Below are positions 37,601 through 41,930 of a stretch of 41,930 bases of DNA, piece by piece; position 1 is the first letter of the stretch; each line of letters begins with the position of its first letter. The stretch is from Planctomicrobium piriforme (GTDB lineage Bacteria > Planctomycetota > Planctomycetia > Planctomycetales > Planctomycetaceae). The notes below the pieces were generated by a model, which ran no database searches, was not told the origin of the DNA, and was given only the letters and a program-made list of their open reading frames with translations. The translations under genes and the position numbers were made by a program. The stretch spans positions 1 to 41,930 of the forward strand of contig CAMATH010000073.1 in assembly GCA_945860955.1 (NCBI GenBank), in the 5' to 3' direction.

Positions 37601-40600
37601 GTTCAACGACCAGGCTCGTCGCAGCCGGATCCTCGGTCTGTTGGCGCAGTTCAAAAACGGCGTTTTGTGGCCGCTTGACTTCGGGCCACATGTCCCAACC
37701 CGAGATGAATCGGCCGTCAACTCCCCGCTGAAACGCAGGCTTGTTGTCGCGATTATGGCTGACCACGGCGTCGCTGATTTGCAGCGGCAGGCGAGCCGCG
37801 ACCAGCGTTCCACCAGCCCGAATCCTGGCAACAGTCAAATTGCTCACGCCGCCGTATCCGTTGTTGTCGCGACCCGATCCCCCATTGGGAAGCGACGGAT
37901 GCGGCAGCGCTTCCAGACGGACGGAGGTGACGCGGGCCAGCCCCAGCGGCGCGACGATCGTATACGTCTCCTGATCGGGGCTGGCGCCGCTGGCCAGAAT
38001 GGAGCCGTCGGATTGAAGGGTGAGCGTGGTCCCGGCTTTGGATTTCAATTCACTCGGCGACAGCACGGTCCAATTCGTCTCACCACTGCGGAGGCTTGCG
38101 AACAGCTTGCGGAATTGCTGCAGGTCGGCCACGGCACTTTCGACCTGCTTGTCTGCGAGATGTTGCCGGCCGCGTGTTTCCAGCTTCCGGAAAAGTTCCA
38201 CCAGAACCGCCGTATTACCTGGCGCACGCGCAGCGAGTTGTTCGAGGACGCCAGGCAGCGGCACCGCGGCGGCGATGATTTGGGCTTGATCGGCCCGAGC
38301 ACCGGTTTGGTTGAGCAACCTGGCGAATGTGTCCGCAGCTGCGCTGGTGTTCCCTTGCCGGCCCTGCGCCTTTGCCAATGCCAAGTCGAGCGACACGATC
38401 TCGCTCTCTTGAATCTGCAGAGGAATTCGCCGTCGTTCCGCCTCGAGCGCTTCGGGATCGTTCGTCACCGAGACCCGGAATCGCCCGAGATTATGCCGGC
38501 TGGCCAGTCCGCGCGCGAAATGCAGCTCGATCTTGAGGTCGTCATCTGCAGCCCGCGTCATTCGAGTCGCCAGATAGGCGGTATGCTTCTCGCCGGGCTT
38601 TTGATACTTGCCCCAACTCGCGATTTTATCGACCCGACCGTCAATGATTTTTCGAAATTCCTGCGCTTCGTCGTCGGCAACGATGACGTCCAGCAGCGGG
38701 AACGGCTTCCCCCGGGAAAACAGCCGCAGCTCGTTCAGCCAGAAATTGCCACAGGTACACCTGCCCGGGCCGTTCTGGGGAAGTGACGGGTCAGGGATGG
38801 CCTCCAGCCGGATACCGGCGATCTGCTCCAGGCCGGGCCGGGCGACGAGAGTGTAAACTTCGGGATATTGGATTTCACCACTGGCCAGAATCGAGCCGTC
38901 TTCCAGCGGTGTCAGGGTCGCGCCCCCCTGGGATTTGATCTCGATCGGTTTCAGAACAGTCCACTGAGGCTCGGGGTAGGTTTCCAGAAGCTCGGTGAAT
39001 TCTTGGCGGGCCAGAGTCAGTTCCGGAAGCGATCGGTCTTTCTGCTTCTGGCCGACCTCTTCGCTGCCTTGGCGAGTCAGGCTGCGTGTGTGCGCAAGTT
39101 GCAGCGCAGGATCAGCGTGCCGCGTTTTTCGCAGTTCCGCCAGCAGATCAGGAAATTCACCGAGAGCTTCGAGGAGCGACATTCTGCCTTCAATCCTCGT
39201 GGCGTCATCGAGCGCCTTAACGGCCCAAATGGCCGCATCTGCGGTCTGGCCCTGGCGGGCATAGGCGAAGGCCAGCAGGATCCGAGGATCTGCGATTTTC
39301 GTTGGCGGCCGTACTCGGCCGGGCGCCGCAGGGACCGGCGTGCTCTCCGTTTCGGTCACCGAGATCCGGAAACGCCCGCGGGGATTGAATCCTGAGTCTT
39401 CGCTCAAGCGGAGCAACCATTGCGGCATGTCAGCTTTCGCATCGGGAGTCTTTGCGACGAGCAGGCTCCGGCAGTCGATCGCCCGCGACGGCTTCGGCGC
39501 CGCGTCGATGACCTGTTCCAGCACGACGTTGCGGTCTGCATCGAGCACGCGGATGCGGAAGTGGTTCATGCGATTGTGGTAGTCGGCATCGGTATCAGTG
39601 AGAGTCCAGACCACCATGCGGTCGATTGTCTGTTCGCCGCCCAGATCCAATTCCCACCAGGGATCAGCATCGTTCAGGGCCGTGTGAGCAAAGAGCTTGC
39701 TAGGGTAAATTCCAGCCGAGTCGCCGTCGACGGCGAGTGCGGCCTTGAAGTTCAAATAGTCGCTCGACTGTCGAGCCATTTTTCCCAGTGCGACATTCTC
39801 CTCGCCGCTAAGAACCTGCAATTCTGCCAGGTTGATGCACTTGACAGCGCCTTCCACTTTCATTCGTGGAAACTGCGAGTTGTCCCCCGGCAGATCGAGC
39901 CGCACGTAGCGGCCCAGCAAGCCGCCGGATTCTGAGCGTGGAGCATTGATTGCCTCAACGCGGTAATCCTTGAAGGCAGACGATCCGGTCTCATTCGCGG
40001 CAGAGCCGCTGGCGGTTTCGACGCGGATCGCTTTGACCTCAGCGGCCAGCACCGGCAGGGACAGAGAATCTTCGGACGCTCCAACAATCCAGGAACCGTC
40101 TTCCTGGGCAGTCAGTGGAGTCTCGGCAGGCAGTACTACATTCGATGGTTGGGACACAGTCCAATTCCCGTTCGGCGTGCCGATTGCATCCGCTGGAACA
40201 GTCGTTTCGTCGGTCACGGAAACGCGAAGTCGCCGCCACGGATTCTGCTCGCGATGGCTGTCGAAGCTGACCTGCCAATGAGCGACCCCATCTGCTGCGT
40301 CAGTTTCGACCCTCGCCAACTGAACCGGACGTGCGATCTCCGTGGACGGCGATGGAGCCTTATCGATGACCCGCTCAAAGACCAGCTCTCGATTGGCATC
40401 CAGAACCTGGACACGAAAATGGTTCATTCGTGGATAGTATTGAACACCCGTTCGATTCCAGACGACCATCCGATCAAAGGCCTGCTCGCTGCCAAGATCA
40501 ACTTCCCACCAGGGATTGCTGGTGTCCCAGGTGTGGGCGTAGGAATGAGTTTCATCGTTGCCCGCCGTATTTCCATCCACGGCACGCTCGGGTGCATAGT

Positions 40601-41930
40601 GGCCATCACCGCTGCTGGCGCGCGCCTTGTTGTTCAGCGCAAGATTCTGATCACCCTGGAAGATCTGGAACTCGGACAGGTTGACGTATTTCCGGTTGTT
40701 GTCGGCCGAATGCCGCGGAAACTGACTGTTGTCCCCCGGCAGATCGATCCGCACGTAGCGTCCGCGGAAGCCCTCGGCCGGCAGGTTTGTCGACAGAATC
40801 TGGTATTCTGTAAAGGACGACTTGTCCTTGCTTGCCGGTGCGGGGTCGGGTGCGGTTTCGATGCGGATGGCCTGAAGCGAGTTGCCGGGCTCGGTCAGCT
40901 TGAGGGTGTACGGTATCTGTTCGAGGACCAGCGATTCGTCTTCCTGCACGGACAGAGTTTGTCCGAAGGGAGCCTTCAGCTCGGCGGGTTGCAGTGTCGT
41001 CCATTCAGTTACCGCGCTCATGTCGAGCAGCAGCAGCGCGGCCAAGGCGTCGATGGCGGGGGCGTCTCCAGGATCGGCCTGCAGCGCCTGTTCCAGAATC
41101 GTTCTGGCGCGTTCGCGCTGAGCGGCGGCGAGGGCGTGCTGTCCGGCATTTTGCAACCGTCCGGCGAAGTCCGTCAGCAACTTTGCGCCCGCCGGATTCT
41201 CTTTGGCGGCCCGCGACCAGTCGGCGGCAGCGGCCTCCCAGTTTTTGAGCGCTTCGTATGCGCGGGCCCGTTTCGAGAGCAGGTCGACATCGGTCGTCTG
41301 GGCGGTGATGCCCCGGCTGTAGATCGCAATCGCCCGTGACCAGTCTTTTTCCTGGTTCTGAACAAACAGGTCACCGACTTTGCCCGCCAGTTTCGGGCGC
41401 CGCTCGACCAGTTGGTCAATGGCTTCAGGCTGGCCCAGGAGATCGAAGACCGCAGCCAGTTTTTGCCAGGGGTCGGTGAGCTTCATTTCGGCGAAGCGTT
41501 TCTGGGCATTCACGTCCGCACCCGGATCAGCACTGACGGACAGACGGAATCGTCCCAAATTGTGCTGGGGAAATGATGCACGGGAGGTGACAAGTTCCAA
41601 TTTCAATGTGTCGTCGGCCGCAAGTTCAATGTCGGTTGCAAACACCGCGGTATGCCGCTGCCCCGTCTGTGGCCAGATGGACCAGAAATTGGCGTCAACG
41701 GTCCCATCGATGATTTGTCGATATTGCTCTGTTGCAGTTGGGTCTGAGAACGAGACGACGATCCCCTCTGACTGGTGCGGAGTCCCATTGATCAACACGC
41801 GAAACTCGTTGAGGTGGAAATTCCCATGCTCCGGCCACCTTCCAGGGCCATTGTGGGGAAGGGAAGCATCCGGAATCGCTTCCAGGCGAATTGCCTTGAT
41901 GGGCTGCGGCGCCACGTGAACGGTGATCTC
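31602..41930 (-). CDS. Giant multidomain repeat protein, 5' end outside the window
   Basis: At least 3442 residues are encoded and the frame is open through base 41930, so the N-terminus is missing. The GTG at 41913-41915 lies inside a repeat and is not a credible start. The visible part alternates TPR-like helical stretches with about eight beta-rich modules marked by WTVLxPxE-x-S, then DGSILASG, then IRLEAIPDPSLP, then LGRFRLSVT. Two modules contain discoidin-like (F5/8 type C) inserts, and a nine-unit leucine-rich repeat lies in the middle. A sandwich-like domain is encoded near 34320-34720. The C-terminal TPR tail resembles those of planctomycete Ser/Thr kinase proteins, so a kinase domain beyond the window is possible. 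A related LGRFRLSVT module occurs in PSD1-type proteins. No membrane segment is visible. Confidence 0.85.
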   Translation of the reverse strand, partial: EITVHVAPQPIKAIRLEAIPDASLPHNGPGRWPEHGNFHLNEFRVLINGTPHQSEGIVVSFSDPTATEQYRQIIDGTVDANFWSIWPQTGQRHTAVFATDIELAADDTLKLELVTSRASFPQHNLGRFRLSVSADPGADVNAQKRFAEMKLTDPWQKLAAVFDLLGQPEAIDQLVERRPKLAGKVGDLFVQNQEKDWSRAIAIYSRGITAQTTDVDLLSKRARAYEALKNWEAAAADWSRAAKENPAGAKLLTDFAGRLQNAGQHALAAAQRERARTILEQALQADPGDAPAIDALAALLLLDMSAVTEWTTLQPAELKAPFGQTLSVQEDESLVLEQIPYTLKLTEPGNSLQAIRIETAPDPAPASKDKSSFTEYQILSTNLPAEGFRGRYVRIDLPGDNSQFPRHSADNNRKYVNLSEFQIFQGDQNLALNNKARASSGDGHYAPERAVDGNTAGNDETHSYAHTWDTSNPWWEVDLGSEQAFDRMVVWNRTGVQYYPRMNHFRVQVLDANRELVFERVIDKAPSPSTEIARPVQLARVETDAADGVAHWQVSFDSHREQNPWRRLRVSVTDETTVPADAIGTPNGNWTVSQPSNVVLPAETPLTAQEDGSWIVGASEDSLSLPVLAAEVKAIRVETASGSAANETGSSAFKDYRVEAINAPRSESGGLLGRYVRLDLPGDNSQFPRMKVEGAVKCINLAELQVLSGEENVALGKMARQSSDYLNFKAALAVDGDSAGIYPSKLFAHTALNDADPWWELDLGGEQTIDRMVVWTLTDTDADYHNRMNHFRIRVLDADRNVVLEQVIDAAPKPSRAIDCRSLLVAKTPDAKADMPQWLLRLSEDSGFNPRGRFRISVTETESTPVPAAPGRVRPPTKIADPRILLAFAYARQGQTADAAIWAVKALDDATRIEGRMSLLEALGEFPDLLAELRKTRHADPALQLAHTRSLTRQGSEEVGQKQKDRSLPELTLARQEFTELLETYPEPQWTVLKPIEIKSQGGATLTPLEDGSILASGEIQYPEVYTLVARPGLEQIAGIRLEAIPDPSLPQNGPGRCTCGNFWLNELRLFSRGKPFPLLDVIVADDEAQEFRKIIDGRVDKIASWGKYQKPGEKHTAYLATRMTRAADDDLKIELHFARGLASRHNLGRFRVSVTNDPEALEAERRRIPLQIQESEIVSLDLALAKAQGRQGNTSAAADTFARLLNQTGARADQAQIIAAAVPLPGVLEQLAARAPGNTAVLVELFRKLETRGRQHLADKQVESAVADLQQFRKLFASLRSGETNWTVLSPSELKSKAGTTLTLQSDGSILASGASPDQETYTIVAPLGLARVTSVRLEALPHPSLPNGGSGRDNNGYGGVSNLTVARIRAGGTLVAARLPLQISDAVVSHNRDNKPAFQRGVDGRFISGWDMWPEVKRPQNAVFELRQQTEDPAATSLVVELSTGSGPGSHGTLGCFRISVTDDPTAFVRTAMRRDLKDNEIAKLYAALAQAQAQYGQTSDAIASFTESLHLSPDRTDRARMIATAAALATPGSEQSALDDSGRAMLRRQALEWMTTELAAWSKLLESATPQERLSIIQALTLWNESSDLASLRDPAATRADLPEAEQQAFTRLWADAAALLSKAEKTSFRALPAAEQVEAVRAELKKRNSGKEAPVESVIENGVVVQLTINPPGYRDLSPIRAIPELPRLHLSGAEVTDLSPLRGMNLTTLELHSTSVFDLSPLEGMKLRHLHIITANKLRDLSPLRGTPLESLTIYGAPVIDLTPLKEMKLTYLNCDSSQVTDLSPLKDVPLTTLAIHNTKVSDLSPIRGMPLGTLVMLNSKVSDLSPLRGMQVTNLQVQGAPVTDLSPLVDLPLTEVQCDFQPARDARVLRAIKTLAKINTQPAADFWKEVDRPLAQRLPAVLRGEDQPANNAERLDFARIAYDAKQYAFAARLWAETLESDLQAGDDRLAQIRYQAARAAVLAAAGQGQGELPEDDAATAKLRRQALAWLQAELATWTQALEAGSSPIPTRAVRALTGWTQDVDLAGLRDAQALAGLPAAERNAWRALWTDVAAVTDKAALLTQQEDERLLEQDPGNRAAATQLARGLLEQQERRDATRWTVLKPTDLKSEASATLKLLPDGSILSSGMHPNRDDYTIEVPVDLKNITAIALDILPHEIHGGNVGRGQWGGCILSEFHVSLLDESGRPQPVVMKEALADYEGTAGYEMARYVIDGQNDEKGWGTPQNRIPHRLVVKPEHPITGSSTVLRIALRQNHFNDAHKLGLLIGRFRLSATDDPRALDQERSRFAVPKITDPWAKLAAAYVLAGDTQRAADLLARSVEKIDIAALLDSGCLTHEVVDSLQARHPDSYAGLLPRLALSAGERGKLELARDLHERLVKLQPENELWKERVEQFRAGAIAVWNFDAVPEPWTPVNHCELTVKDGVLTARTLGDDPNFMTAVNGPVGGKAVVLRYRTDEPFTIQVFWGDSTGGLADSRHRDYPIPASPGAWREITLPFWCQGTLNALRLDPNTAKEHPLEIDSIVLRQVEPSEAWNQASDGATRTAIFEAVSRNDDLLFSLVEQFPDAPQWQFALARSLTARGQQALTAGQIDQAISLLQQAQQAYARVSAPTQWTVLTPTEFSSVGGETFTAENDGSIFVSGPNPDRAVYTLKLKTELHTVTAIRLETIPDPRLPQGGAGRYRENGNFHVSELTSAIVSGDAQESSTPIVISSVIADNEQFGSAQNMLDGNPQTRWDTYPNRGPHWAVFGMTTPVQVDGGSLSITLDSGITEWGQHGLGRFRLLVTGETDAFTRTAIFTSLNPNEIADASVALASAQAQQGQKKEALASFTQAIELATDRAGQVRVIAAAAPLPGMLEILAKRGAGNGQFQAELARHFAEQGDASSAAAAQTIARALFEQRLAAAPDDAELASELARLLLSPATDSDATRWTVLQPTEMKSEKGATLTLQADGSILASGTNTAGDVYTLRAVADVDRIAAVRLEAMPDSSLPNQGPGRHSSGNFQLTAFRVYDAENDGGSGLTPLPLASAWASFDYKANDADIAGIVDETVQKVWHVWGRFGEAHQAVFGVAKTAAAASRGRSLVIELRHKDFGEGINLGRFRLAVNADPDAFDREQNRSAAMKIVDPWVKLAAAYRLVGDQSALDKLFERHPAAAAGVGDQYAAEKNWERAIALYGRVITDATTEVALLSKRAAAHVGAGNWNLAQVDWWRIVAQQPDQTQAAFDVFQKAERWNEAAEFGLHLVQFKRNDLLEDTLVWLRVAPVLALADDQEAYANYCDRMARHFADSDLPEVPDRIIKAALLRPDSINVAKLPGIRLGKILDDGIGPDGLLPWAWGSRALWAYRSGDAQSAVKFVAKSEELKPAEVAHAMNLTILALAQIRLERLDEARQTLKLAQEAIRKLEADPSKRGHDLLIARILYREAERRINGEVEP
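36359..36900 (-). repeat. Nine-unit leucine-rich repeat in the giant protein
   Basis: Nine units of about 23 residues carry DLSPLRGM-like starts (DLSPIRAI, DLSPLEGM, DLTPLKEM and others). Between starts the pattern is LxxLxLxxxxVxDLSPL. This should form a short curved solenoid for protein binding. It is flanked by TPR-like segments rather than by membrane or signal sequence. Confidence 0.8.
39495..40665 (-). repeat. Two discoidin-like (F5/8 type C) domains in the giant protein
   Basis: Two homologous domains at about 40665-40365 and 39815-39495 (coding order) share N(L/V)ALxxxARxSS, AVDG, an (S/N)xxWWE(V/L)DLG core and RMVVW with NHFR(V/I)(Q/R)VLDA. Such domains bind sugars or other ligands at cell surfaces. 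They are inserted in the second and third beta modules. Confidence 0.8.

Larger units (their letters stand above)
32545..41930 (-). repeat. Array of about eight beta-rich modules in the giant protein
   Basis: Approximate modules, in coding order: 41930-41530 (partial), 41010-40220, 40170-39350, 38970-38440, 38080-37520, 35620-35050, 34075-33510 and 33123-32545. Each begins with a WT(V/T)-like strand and ends with (G/N)xxRFR(L/I)SVT or a near match. They are diverged at the DNA level, so they are old duplications. TPR-like segments and the leucine-rich repeat separate them. Confidence 0.7.

Noticed and set aside
37641-38786. 381-aa + strand ORF inside the giant gene, and a 396-aa one at 40149-41339
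   Set aside because: Both are complements of the repeat modules; their composition mirrors the coding strand.
41913-41915. GTG as the true start of the giant gene
   Set aside because: The frame is open to the window edge and the codons before it fit the repeat module, so the gene continues outside.

Overview
The window looks like a GC-rich genome from the Planctomycetota, probably order Planctomycetales. The lineage markers are a PSD1-type protein (planctomycete cytochrome C, DUF1549, DUF1553) followed by a Tat-exported DUF1501 protein, exported Gfo/Idh/MocA and transglutaminase-like proteins, and a giant TPR/beta-sandwich repeat protein. No tRNA, rRNA or CRISPR array was seen. The first base coincides with the tip of an IS terminal repeat, and the right edge cuts through the giant gene.

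Layout. 1-2090: a complete IS1634-like insertion sequence with recognisable terminal inverted repeats. 2209-4689: an FHA-domain protein, a MinD/ParA-like ATPase and glutaminase GlsA, all on the + strand. 4890-8191: an exported Gfo/Idh/MocA homologue lacking the EKP motif, a 71-aa four-cysteine protein and a sodium:solute symporter. 8235-12885 (minus strand): the nitrogen-control set amtB, glnK, glnD. 13202-13687 (minus): a macro-domain protein, with a perfect 21-bp hairpin upstream of it in the divergent spacer. 13965-19015: the PSD1 and DUF1501 pair. 19218-21285 (minus): an M14-like lipoprotein and a hypothetical protein. 22025-23554: an exported transglutaminase-like protein. 24384-27970: a partial complex I locus, nuoI, DUF2203, nuoA, nuoC, nuoD, without nuoB. 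28058-31417: a single-chain type IIG restriction-modification enzyme. 31602-41930 (minus): the 3' end of a gene of more than 10.3 kb encoding at least 3442 residues.

Two themes link genes. The first is nitrogen: glutaminase releases ammonium, AmtB imports it, GlnK senses nitrogen status and GlnD modifies GlnK, all within about 9 kb. A sigma70-like promoter with a GC-rich hairpin lies between amtB and glnK, so glnK-glnD may be expressed separately from amtB. The second is respiration: five genes run from one good promoter at 24311-24338.

The least explained material lies between genes. Two repeat families (A at 6005 and 19058, B at 12984 and 23717) share a 36-nt hairpin core whose stem changes on both sides between copies. 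All four copies lie shortly downstream of a gene's stop codon. This family and the modular giant protein are the best candidates here for something undescribed. I did not find a new system that I can claim with certainty.
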